From assembly GCF_017254835.1 (NCBI RefSeq), contig NZ_JAFKCW010000004.1, forward strand, positions 277,266-341,265: DNA of 64,000 nt. Reading direction: 5' to 3'. Position 1 is the stretch's first letter; every line of letters starts with the position of its first letter. Origin of the DNA: Algoriphagus aestuariicola. GTDB taxonomy: Bacteria > Bacteroidota > Bacteroidia > Cytophagales > Cyclobacteriaceae. A program made the translations under genes and the position numbers. The notes under the pieces are model-generated. The model had not been told where the DNA came from, made no database searches, and was given only the letters and a program-made list of their open reading frames with translations. Shown here one piece after another: positions 33,719 through 41,209 of the stretch.

Positions 33719-35263
33719 ATGAGAAAGAACAATCCTAGAAAGCCTTTTTTCAACGAGGGAGGTAAAGACTCCGATCCTCGAAAATCCTCCGGAAAGTCGG
33801 ACTTTACTCCAAAAGGAGGCAGATCCGATAAAGGGGAAGGGAAATTTTTCCAGAAGGGAAAGTCCTTTGACAAGAAAGACGAATCCCACGGCAAGCCTTC
33901 ATTTGGCAAAAAAACAAACTTCGATTCTGACAACAAGCGTTCATTTGGCGATAAGCCAAAGGGAAGATTTTTCAATTCCGATGAAAAAGGTTCTGACAAG
34001 CCTTCGTACGGTAAACGCTTTGACTCTAGGGACTCCGGCAAGAAACCCTTTGGGGACAAGCGATTTGACAAGGGAGAAGGCTTCAAGAAGAAATTCGACA
34101 AAAGAGAGGATTCCGGATTTCAGAAAAAGACATTCGGGGAGAAATCCGAACGGTTCAAAAAGGACGATTTTTCCGGAAAGAAATTCGAAAAGCGGGATGG
34201 AGGAGATTTTCCAAAGAAGTCCTTTGGTGATAAGCAGGAGCGGTTCAAAAATGAAGGATTTTCGCCGAAAAGGAAATTTGTAAAGGACGACTCATCCGAA
34301 AAGCCATTTTTCAAAAAGGAATTTTCAAAAGACTCCTCACCAAGAGACTCTGGCGAGAAATTGGTGTACAAGGGGCGGGGGAGAGATCAGAAGCCGGTCT
34401 TTGGCTTTGAGCAGCCCAAGTCTTCTGACGACAAGCCTACTGAGAAACGTGGTTTTGGCAAAAACAGACCAAACCGTCAAGAGCTGAATCCAGACAGACC
34501 CGATTACAATTTCGATGCACTTCCTGCCCGAAAGACAAAAGGAAAAGAGGAAAGCGAACTGCTTCGACTGAATAAATTCATTGCCAATTCGGGCATCTGC
34601 GGTCGACGAGAGGCTGATGACCTGATCGCCAGGGGACTGATCACCGTCAACGGCGAGGTGGTGACCGAGATGGGATTTAAGGTCAAGAAGACCGACCGTG
34701 TGGTCTATCAAGGAAAGAAGATCAATCCGGAGAAGCCAGTTTACGTATTGCTCAATAAGCCAAAGGACTTCATCACGACTACCGATGATCCTATGGAGCG
34801 CAAGACGGTGATGAAGCTGGTGGAAAATGCCTGTGAGGAGCGGATCTTCCCTGTCGGAAGATTGGATAGAAATACAACGGGCTTGTTGCTTTTCACCAAT
34901 GACGGGGAGCTTACCGCCAAGCTTTCGCACCCTTCCAATGAGGTAAAAAAGATCTATCAAGTGACTTTGGACATGCCCTTGACACAAAACCACGAGAAGG
35001 AAATCTTGGAAGGGCTTACTCTGGAGGACGGTGACGTGAAAGTGGATGACATGCAGGTGCTCTCCAAGGATCGAACTATTCTTGGTCTGGAAATACACAT
35101 TGGCAGAAACCGAATAGTCAGGCGTCTGTTTGCACATCTTGGATATGAGGTCATAGGCCTCGATCGTGTCATGTACGCCGGGCTGGACAAAAAAGATCTA
35201 AAGCGTGGTCACTATCGATTCCTCACCGAGCAGGAAGTGATCCGACTGAAATTCTTCACTTAA
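33719..35263 (+). CDS. RluB/RsuA-family rRNA pseudouridine synthase with long basic tail
   Basis: The C-terminal half is a standard synthase: an S4 RNA-binding domain (about 283-330, RLNKFIANSGICGRREAD), then the catalytic domain with VGRLDRNTTGLLLFTNDG, where Asp383 is the expected nucleophile, and GRNRIVRRLFAHLGYEV. It probably converts a uridine of 23S rRNA, as RluB does. The first about 270 residues are unusual: Lys/Phe/Gly/Asp-rich, low in hydrophobics, and repetitive. They include a tandem 30-residue repeat (134-163 and 164-193, sharing KK.FG.K.ERFK...FS). The tail is likely disordered and RNA-binding. The exact target uridine is not evident. Confidence 0.93.
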   Translation: MRKNNPRKPFFNEGGKDSDPRKSSGKSDFTPKGGRSDKGEGKFFQKGKSFDKKDESHGKPSFGKKTNFDSDNKRSFGDKPKGRFFNSDEKGSDKPSYGKRFDSRDSGKKPFGDKRFDKGEGFKKKFDKREDSGFQKKTFGEKSERFKKDDFSGKKFEKRDGGDFPKKSFGDKQERFKNEGFSPKRKFVKDDSSEKPFFKKEFSKDSSPRDSGEKLVYKGRGRDQKPVFGFEQPKSSDDKPTEKRGFGKNRPNRQELNPDRPDYNFDALPARKTKGKEESELLRLNKFIANSGICGRREADDLIARGLITVNGEVVTEMGFKVKKTDRVVYQGKKINPEKPVYVLLNKPKDFITTTDDPMERKTVMKLVENACEERIFPVGRLDRNTTGLLLFTNDGELTAKLSHPSNEVKKIYQVTLDMPLTQNHEKEILEGLTLEDGDVKVDDMQVLSKDRTILGLEIHIGRNRIVRRLFAHLGYEVIGLDRVMYAGLDKKDLKRGHYRFLTEQEVIRLKFFT

Positions 35264-35271
35264 GAAACAAG

Positions 35272-35297
35272 AAAGGCTCCCGAAACAGAGCCTTTTT
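35272..35297 (+). terminator. First terminator after the RluB-like gene
   Basis: An 8-bp stem AAAGGCTC/GAGCCTTT (35272-35279 with 35288-35295) ends in a TTTTT run and lies 8 nt after the stop codon. Confidence 0.75.
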
Positions 35298-35309
35298 AGT
35301 TTGTCCACG

Positions 35310-35340
35310 CTCCAAGGGTTCCAAATCCCTTGGAGAGTTT
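35310..35340 (+). terminator. Second terminator-like hairpin
   Basis: CTCCAAGGG (35310-35318) and CCCTTGGAG (35327-35335) form a perfect 9-bp stem followed by AGTTTTTGTTTT. It sits between the convergent RluB-like and M1 peptidase genes and reads best on the plus strand. Confidence 0.6.
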
Positions 35341-35389
35341 TTGTTTTCCCCTGTTTGATATTTGTAGCGTCGAAGGGCCTTGTCGGGGA

Positions 35390-38287
35390 TTAACGCTGCG
35401 GGCTGACTTCTGAATACTCCAACAGAAAGCTACTTTCCAAAAACTCAAATCCTTCGGCAGAACCTTCCTCCAAACTCAACTCCTGCCATTCCTTGTTCGG
35501 ATAGAGTCTCAACTCTTTTTCAGTTGCAGCGTGGAAGGTTACCGGGATTTTCACCTCACCCAAATCTTTGTCAAGTCGATAGAAGAGCGAGGTTTTTCCA
35601 CTCTGACTTTTCACATAATACTCCAGCTTGGGCAATTCTCTTTCATGTAGATAGTGATGGAAAAGCAAGCTCAAGTCCTGACCTGTCCTTTGGCTGAGCA
35701 AGCGCTCCAGGTCCTGTGAAGAGACGCTTTGGTGGCGGAAAGTGGATTGAAGTTCTTTCAGATACGCAAACCAGACGTCGTCGCTTGCCAGCTTTCTCAG
35801 CGCATCCAAAAACAAGGCTCCCTTGGTGTACATGTCCCCGATGTCGTAGTGGACGTGGTTCACCCCAAATTTTCCCACCAAAGGCGTCTTGTGGTTCATC
35901 TCTGTCCTCATCGAATTCAAGTAAACCTGCCCCGACTCATAGCCATAGATATCTTCCAGAAATAGCGACTCCGCGTAAGTGGCAAATCCCTCGTGGATCC
36001 ACAGCTCGGCATTGTCGGTACAGCTGAGGCTGTTTCCCCACCATTCGTGCGCAAATTCATGAAGCAGGAGCTGGGCAGGAATCCAGCCTTTCGCGAAGTT
36101 TTCATCAGTAAATTCATTCCAGTCCCGTTCTTCTTCGGTAAAAAACTCTGTGCCCAATGCAACGGCACTTTGGTGTTCCATGGCATGTGGGGCGTCCACG
36201 AAACGGATGCCGTCACGGGGAAAAGGGTAGGGGCCGAAATACTTCTCGAAGGAATCGAGGACTGGCTGGACTAGTTCCATTTTCTTTTTTCCGATCGCTA
36301 CATGATCTTCCAGCAAATCCATTTCAAAGGCAATTTGCCCTTCTACGCCCTTGAGCTTGTCGGCCAATGCTTCGTAATTTCCGAGATAAAGGATCAGGTT
36401 GTAGTTGTTGATCAGATAGCTGACAGCCCAGGACGTACGTGATTTTCCATTCCCCAGTTCCTTGTCCTCGACCTTCCGGCCATTTCCGATGGATACGAGA
36501 TCAGACGGATGGGTAATGCTAATCCGGGCTGAGTCGGGCTCGTCGGAGAGATGGTCTTTGTTCGGCCACCAGCCGCTCGCCCCATATCCCTGGCAAATCG
36601 CCTGGATCCAAGGATGATCGTTTTCGTCTCTTGTCCAAAGAAAGGAAGCGTACATGGGAATATTTGGATCGTAATCCAATGGTCTCCCGCGGAAAAACAC
36701 CTGAATCTCTTCGATGGAACCTTTTGAAAGATTGCCCGGAAACTGCACGGTTACCGCATCATAGTCCCGTGAAAAGTCCAAGGCTTTAGACCGATACAGG
36801 ATGCTGTCGATCTGCATCTTTGAGTAGAGGTCGACCTGGATTTTGTCGGTATTTTCCATGACCTTGAATCGGATCAGACTACTCCCCGCAATGACTTCTT
36901 CCTCCGGAAAGACCTCCACATCCAAGTGATAAAAGCCGACATCATAAGAAGTCCTTAATGGCGTCAGCCCACCTTTCAGCGTGTCTAGCCTGCTGAACTC
37001 GTAGGGTTTCTGGTCGGGAGAGACATCTTTGAATCCATAGACGTCTTGGGTTTCGATTCCTTTGCTTCGATCAAAAGCGTTCCAAAACTCCGGCGAATAG
37101 TTTTCCTGAAAATAGGTATTGGCCCTGCCAATATCGTTGGAGAGAATTGGTTTGGAATAGCGCGCTGGAACGGGTGACTCGCTTTCAGCCTTGAAATGGA
37201 GGCTATGAACCAAGGGAGCATGGTCCAAACCGCGCGGCTTGCTTGAAATTTCGAAGATCTTACTCGAGTTGATCTCATCCAAGATCCATTTGTCTCCATC
37301 GAGTTTAAACTGAATCACTTCCCTCCATTCGCCGGTCTTGTAGTGAAACTTATAGAGGTTGGACACCATTATATAAGCGGCTTGGGACTTGAGTTTGTCA
37401 AATGCTTTTTCGGTGGAGATGAAGTCGATCTTCACATAGGCAAGCGTCTCTACATCCAGGTAGAGGTGTCCCGTCCAGATTGCGTATTTATGCTTTCTTT
37501 TTGGTTCCAGGGAGATCTTGTAGGCTGGTCTTCCCTCGAGTGACACCCGGTCTTCCAATTCAAAATGGTAGTTTGAGATGAACATCTCCCGCTGCACGCT
37601 GGAGGTAAAGTCTCTTGCTACATCCCGGTTGAAAAGCTGATAAGTATTATTTTCGTAGGGAGTCATGATGTGTACTTTCCAGTCGTCATATTCCGTAGGC
37701 ATGGTACGCACCTGCCTCACATGTATGGAGTCGCCCACTTGATCCCATTCTTCGTCGTGCAGCACATAGGGATACTGGATGATGTCGATAAAAGCCTCTG
37801 TATACCGCAGGATTTTGTTGTCCAGCAGGGCGCTGTTTTTATAGTAGCCTTGGATGAAAGCACTGTCAGTGCCGTAATTTTTGGGGATGTTTGCGGCAGC
37901 TGCCCGCAGCAGTGCAACGGGATCTTCGGGTCGAATTTCTACCATTTCAAGATCCAGCAACTCTTCCTCCAGAGAGATTTCCAAAAATCCACTGCTGACT
38001 TTCCAGGTCACTTCTGCGTCTTTAAATCCCAGACAACTTACTCGCAGCTCGACCTCGCCGATTAGGGGTTTGGAGAAACTCACTTCGAAATCCCCCTTGA
38101 GCCCTGCTATTGCACCCGTTCCCATTTCGGAAAGGTAGATGTGGGCAAAGGGTACTTCCTCTTTGGTTTTGCCATTGACCACTTTTCCTTTCAGCCGCTG
38201 GACTTGGGCCTGGAGGTCTATGGCTGACAAGGAGAACATCATAAAAGCTAGCAGAACTGACTTTACAAAATTGGGGGAGGCAAGCAT
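35390..38287 (-). CDS. M1-family metallopeptidase with N-terminal carboxypeptidase-regulatory-like and extra domains
   Basis: The 965-residue secreted protein has a signal peptide (residues about 10-28, LQAQ). A CarboxypepD_reg-like beta domain (about 30-115, LKGKVVNGKTKEEVPFAHIY) is followed by a central region (about 120-390) that resembles DUF5686-type sequences of Bacteroidota. The C-terminal part is an M1 peptidase: the zinc motif HEFAH at 743-747 with Glu766 (HExxH-x18-E) and HAMEHQSAVALG in place of the GAMEN loop. It probably trims N-terminal residues from peptides in the periplasm or at the surface. Its operon neighbour upstream is an AraC-type regulator on the same strand. Confidence 0.9.
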   Translation of the reverse strand: MLASPNFVKSVLLAFMMFSLSAIDLQAQVQRLKGKVVNGKTKEEVPFAHIYLSEMGTGAIAGLKGDFEVSFSKPLIGEVELRVSCLGFKDAEVTWKVSSGFLEISLEEELLDLEMVEIRPEDPVALLRAAAANIPKNYGTDSAFIQGYYKNSALLDNKILRYTEAFIDIIQYPYVLHDEEWDQVGDSIHVRQVRTMPTEYDDWKVHIMTPYENNTYQLFNRDVARDFTSSVQREMFISNYHFELEDRVSLEGRPAYKISLEPKRKHKYAIWTGHLYLDVETLAYVKIDFISTEKAFDKLKSQAAYIMVSNLYKFHYKTGEWREVIQFKLDGDKWILDEINSSKIFEISSKPRGLDHAPLVHSLHFKAESESPVPARYSKPILSNDIGRANTYFQENYSPEFWNAFDRSKGIETQDVYGFKDVSPDQKPYEFSRLDTLKGGLTPLRTSYDVGFYHLDVEVFPEEEVIAGSSLIRFKVMENTDKIQVDLYSKMQIDSILYRSKALDFSRDYDAVTVQFPGNLSKGSIEEIQVFFRGRPLDYDPNIPMYASFLWTRDENDHPWIQAICQGYGASGWWPNKDHLSDEPDSARISITHPSDLVSIGNGRKVEDKELGNGKSRTSWAVSYLINNYNLILYLGNYEALADKLKGVEGQIAFEMDLLEDHVAIGKKKMELVQPVLDSFEKYFGPYPFPRDGIRFVDAPHAMEHQSAVALGTEFFTEEERDWNEFTDENFAKGWIPAQLLLHEFAHEWWGNSLSCTDNAELWIHEGFATYAESLFLEDIYGYESGQVYLNSMRTEMNHKTPLVGKFGVNHVHYDIGDMYTKGALFLDALRKLASDDVWFAYLKELQSTFRHQSVSSQDLERLLSQRTGQDLSLLFHHYLHERELPKLEYYVKSQSGKTSLFYRLDKDLGEVKIPVTFHAATEKELRLYPNKEWQELSLEEGSAEGFEFLESSFLLEYSEVSPQR

Positions 38288-38361
38288 GGAGCGTTGGTTT
38301 TGTTACCGATCAAAAAAACGGCTTTTAGAGCCATGATGGCTGGCTTACGCTGGGATTAGAC

Positions 38362-38383
38362 TTCTCAAATCCTGATTTGAGAA
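38362..38383. other. Hairpin between AraC-type gene and M1 peptidase gene
   Basis: TTCTCAAAT (38362-38370) and ATTTGAGAA (38375-38383) form a 9-bp stem with a CCTG loop, 16 nt after the regulator stop (38399, minus strand). No T-run follows on either strand. It may end the regulator mRNA partially or act as an operator for the peptidase gene. Confidence 0.5.
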
Positions 38384-38398
38384 CTTTCCCTTCCTATT

Positions 38399-39535
38399 TT
38401 ACTCCACTTTCTTCCTGGCTTGGAAGTAGGATTTGGGTGTGTCGCCTTTGAATTTTTTGAAAGTCCTCTGAAAAGTGGCTGAGGAATTAAATCCGCAATC
38501 GAAGGCGATTCCCTGTAGGGTCAGCTTGCTGTTTTCCGCTTTTTCCGCCTCCCTACAAAATGCCTCCACCCGATAAGAATTCACAAAATCGTTGAAATTT
38601 ACCCCACGTGATTGGTTGAGTATTTTAGACAAGGTTTTAGAAGGAAGGCCTGTTTTCTCAGACAAAAGTGAAAGGTTGAGCTCCGGATTGCGGTAGAGTT
38701 CGTCTATTTCCATAGCACGTAGGATCAGGTCCATTTCGGGAGAATTTGGCTCATTTTGGGATGGTTTCTCTTTTTTCCGAATGGGTTCTACGGTAATCGA
38801 GCGCATCCTGAAATAGCCGGCAATGGCAATCCAATAGAGAAACAGAACAAGCAGCAGTTCGACAGGATAGTACTCAGACCAACTAAACGGCCAAAAATCG
38901 AAATAGGAGATGATTACGGTCGCTGGCCAAATGAGCGACATGAGAAACTGAAATACCAGCAGTTGCTTTGCCCAGTCGACTGCGATTTTTCTGGGTTGCA
39001 AGCATCTTTTGTCCAAGAGGGCCGCCCGGTGGTTTTTTCGAAAATCCCAGACAGATAGGCTGAAGAAAAACAAGAAGACCAGCACACTGACCGGTTCGCT
39101 ATACCAAGCATAGAATTGGCCGGCGCTCCTAAGCCAGGGCTGAAAGTTTAAAAGCTCCGACTTGGTCAGGAGATAGCCGATCCAACAAAATGCGAGGTAG
39201 GTGAATTGAAAAATAAAAGGGCTGTAGCTTATCAGAATTCTTTTGCGGGAAGGGGCTGTGCCTGCACGCAAAAGCGAATATTGGTACAAATAGAAAGAAG
39301 GGCCGACCAAAAAAATGAGTACAAAAGGGAAATAGTCAAAGAGGCGGGTGTATTGCTCCAGGTTAGAGCTCCAGTTGAACGTCTCGAGACCATTGTAAAC
39401 CAAAGCCAATACAGCCAGCGCGAGAAATTTTGCCCCGGGGTGCTTGCTGCTGGCAAATAAGGCAATCATGAAAGTCATGCCCTGCACCGCCCCAAAAAGA
39501 ATCAAAATGTTGATAAGGCTTAAGTCAAGCTCCAT
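38399..39535 (-). CDS. Membrane-bound AraC-family transcriptional regulator
   Basis: The ATG at 39535 gives 378 residues (MELDLSLINILILFGAVQG); a TTG six codons earlier is less likely. The N-terminal about 245 residues contain six or seven hydrophobic helices. The C-terminal about 100 residues are an AraC-type double helix-turn-helix (LSLLSEKTGLPSKTLSKILN and LQGIAFDCGFNSSATFQRTFKKF). Such fusions are common in Bacteroidota and sense a signal in the membrane. It lies upstream of the M1 peptidase gene on the same strand, which is a candidate target. Its own upstream region has direct repeats (39611-39650). Confidence 0.9.
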   Translation of the reverse strand: MELDLSLINILILFGAVQGMTFMIALFASSKHPGAKFLALAVLALVYNGLETFNWSSNLEQYTRLFDYFPFVLIFLVGPSFYLYQYSLLRAGTAPSRKRILISYSPFIFQFTYLAFCWIGYLLTKSELLNFQPWLRSAGQFYAWYSEPVSVLVFLFFFSLSVWDFRKNHRAALLDKRCLQPRKIAVDWAKQLLVFQFLMSLIWPATVIISYFDFWPFSWSEYYPVELLLVLFLYWIAIAGYFRMRSITVEPIRKKEKPSQNEPNSPEMDLILRAMEIDELYRNPELNLSLLSEKTGLPSKTLSKILNQSRGVNFNDFVNSYRVEAFCREAEKAENSKLTLQGIAFDCGFNSSATFQRTFKKFKGDTPKSYFQARKKVE

Positions 39536-39610
39536 ACAAAAAGGATTAGCCAATCGGCAAGAATTGATCGTGTGATTGCTTACGAAATATCCTGTCTAAT
39601 ATAAAACAAT

Positions 39611-39650
39611 CCGTGAAAGCTTGTAATTGCGGTCTCTGAGACCGTGAAAG
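39611..39650 (-). promoter_or_regulatory. Direct repeats and palindrome upstream of the AraC-type gene
   Basis: CCGTGAAAG occurs at 39611-39619 and 39642-39650, 31 bp apart (about three helical turns). Between them CGGTCTC-T-GAGACCG (39630-39644) is an interrupted palindrome. The site lies 76-115 bp upstream of the regulator start and just beyond the trxA stop. AraC-family proteins often bind direct repeats, so autoregulation is possible. Confidence 0.4.
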
Positions 39651-39656
39651 AGTCAC

Positions 39657-39965
39657 TTAGCCTACAAAGCCCTTCAACTGCTGCAGCAACTCTCTTTTTG
39701 TTATCACTCCGCCTTTTCTCCAGAGGATTTTCCCCCGCTTGAAAAGAATATAGTGGGGAATAGACCGAATGGCAAACTGCTGGCTGAGCTGGGGATGCTT
39801 GTCGACATTGAGCTTGAGCAGCTTGATTTTCCCTCCCAAGTCCCGCAATGCCTCCTCCAAAATCGGACTCATGGTCTGACATGGCCCGCACCAGTCAGCA
39901 TAGAAATCTACCAGGATCGCATCTTGGCTTTGGCTGATGAGGTCTTTGGGGTTCTTTTTTGACAT
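39657..39965 (-). CDS. trxA: Thioredoxin
   Basis: This 102-residue cytoplasmic dithiol reductase has the full active site ADWCGPCQTM (Cys26, Cys29) and the cis-proline segment IRSIPHYILF. The family start is clear (MSKKNPKDLISQ...ILVDFYADWC). There is no signal peptide. It lies downstream of the terminator that closes the bamA-skp-skp transcript and upstream of the AraC-type gene. A second thioredoxin-like protein with WCGNC is encoded at 52674. Confidence 0.95.
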   Translation of the reverse strand: MSKKNPKDLISQSQDAILVDFYADWCGPCQTMSPILEEALRDLGGKIKLLKLNVDKHPQLSQQFAIRSIPHYILFKRGKILWRKGGVITKRELLQQLKGFVG

Positions 39966-39978
39966 GGATAAAAATAAA

Positions 39979-40005
39979 AAAACCGACTCGTTACGAGTCG
40001 GTTTT
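39979..40005 (-). terminator. Terminator of the bamA-skp-skp transcript
   Basis: A perfect 12-bp stem (39979-39990 with 39994-40005) with a TTA loop is followed on the minus strand by TTTTTATTTTT. It lies 19 nt after the second skp stop. Confidence 0.85.
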
Positions 40006-40023
40006 CAAGGAAGTTATTAGTGG

Positions 40024-40575
40024 TTATTGATTAGTTCCAGCTGGAGCTTCTGGCATCTTCAGGCCAAGCTTGGCCAATACCAACTCGGTGAATTTGTCGT
40101 CTTCTTTGGTGTAGAGCAAAATCGGAGACTGTCCGGCAGTCTCGGCGAAGATGTGCGTGTAGTTGTTTTCGGCAGCTACAGCGTTGATCGCATTGATTAC
40201 CTTGGTCTGAACCGGCTGGAGCAATTCACCTAATTTTCTTTGATAGGACACCTGGGCATCTTGCTGGTACTTTTGTACGTCCTGCTCCAATTTTCCAAGT
40301 TCCTGTTCTTTGGTCGCGCGGGCCTCGTCTGTCATGGTGGTGGCAGCCTGCTGATAGGCTTGTACTTGCCTTTGAAAATCCGCCACCTTGGTCTGGATAT
40401 TGGTTTGCAGTTGGGTTTCGTAATCTTTGATATCAGCCCCGATTTGTTCCATCTCAGGCATCAGGTCCATGATAAATTCCACGCTCGTATAGCCGATTTT
40501 CACCTCTTGCGCCTGAGCTGCAAATCCTACAAATAGCAGCGCTACTGCTGATAGGATAACTTTTACTTTGTTCAT
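40024..40575 (-). CDS. OmpH/Skp-family periplasmic chaperone (second copy)
   Basis: Skp-like trimers hold unfolded outer-membrane proteins for BamA. The ATG at 40575 gives 183 residues with a signal peptide (MNKVKVILSAVALLFVGFAAQAQ region, cleaved near residue 22). The family start VKIGYTSVEFIMDLMPEM is followed by a long amphipathic coiled coil (about 50-130) and the C-terminal beta part ILLYTKEDDKFTELVLAKLG. A Pro/Ala-rich end follows. It sits 13 nt after the first skp copy and before a strong terminator. Confidence 0.92.
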   Translation of the reverse strand: MNKVKVILSAVALLFVGFAAQAQEVKIGYTSVEFIMDLMPEMEQIGADIKDYETQLQTNIQTKVADFQRQVQAYQQAATTMTDEARATKEQELGKLEQDVQKYQQDAQVSYQRKLGELLQPVQTKVINAINAVAAENNYTHIFAETAGQSPILLYTKEDDKFTELVLAKLGLKMPEAPAGTNQ

Positions 40576-40588
40576 TTTGTGTTTGTAT

Positions 40589-41119
40589 TTAATTGTTTTC
40601 TTCAATTCCCAATTCTTCCAGGACAAACTCAGAGTAGTCATGTCTTGGATCTGTATAGATTATCGCTGAGGGGCCTGCCGCCTTGTCAAACAAGACTGCC
40701 AAGTTGTTTCTTCTTGATACCCGCTCTATGGCATCGTAGATTTTGGATTGCAGGGGCTGAAGCAGTTCGGCCTGCTTCTGATAATACATTCCGTCAATCC
40801 CAAATATTCTGCTGTTAAACTCCTGCGAGGCCTTCTGCTTCGCTTTGATCTCTTCGAGCCGCTGCTGATACATTTCTTCAGTCAACAAAACCTCCTCTGC
40901 CTTGAGCTGAGTGGTCAGGTCCTTGACCTCCTGATCCAAACTCTGTGCCTCTTTCTTCCAATCGGTACTCAACTTGTCCAGCTCGCCCTGTACGACTTTG
41001 TAGTCAGGATGCTTGTTGAGAATATATTCTGAATCGATATATCCGAACTTTTGGGCTGTCAGAGGGCCTGCTTGGAGCAGAATGAGCAGCAAAAGTACAA
41101 TTTTCAGTGATTTATCCAT
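40589..41119 (-). CDS. OmpH/Skp-family periplasmic chaperone (first copy)
   Basis: The 176-residue protein has a signal peptide (residues 1-22, ending LTAQ). The family start KFGYIDSEYILNKHPDYK is followed by a coiled coil (about 45-110, rich in Glu, Lys and Gln) and AIIYTDPRHDYSEFVLEELG near the end. It is clearly paralogous to the next gene but well diverged. The pair downstream of bamA is the usual arrangement in Bacteroidota, where the two may form mixed or specialised trimers. Confidence 0.92.
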   Translation of the reverse strand: MDKSLKIVLLLLILLQAGPLTAQKFGYIDSEYILNKHPDYKVVQGELDKLSTDWKKEAQSLDQEVKDLTTQLKAEEVLLTEEMYQQRLEEIKAKQKASQEFNSRIFGIDGMYYQKQAELLQPLQSKIYDAIERVSRRNNLAVLFDKAAGPSAIIYTDPRHDYSEFVLEELGIEENN

Positions 41120-41209
41120 GTGTTCGTCTTGTTTTCAGTGGCATTTGAAGTCGGGGCATAGCCCCTCGTTTTTTGCATAAATTAACTAAACGAATCACTG
41201 CTTACAAGA

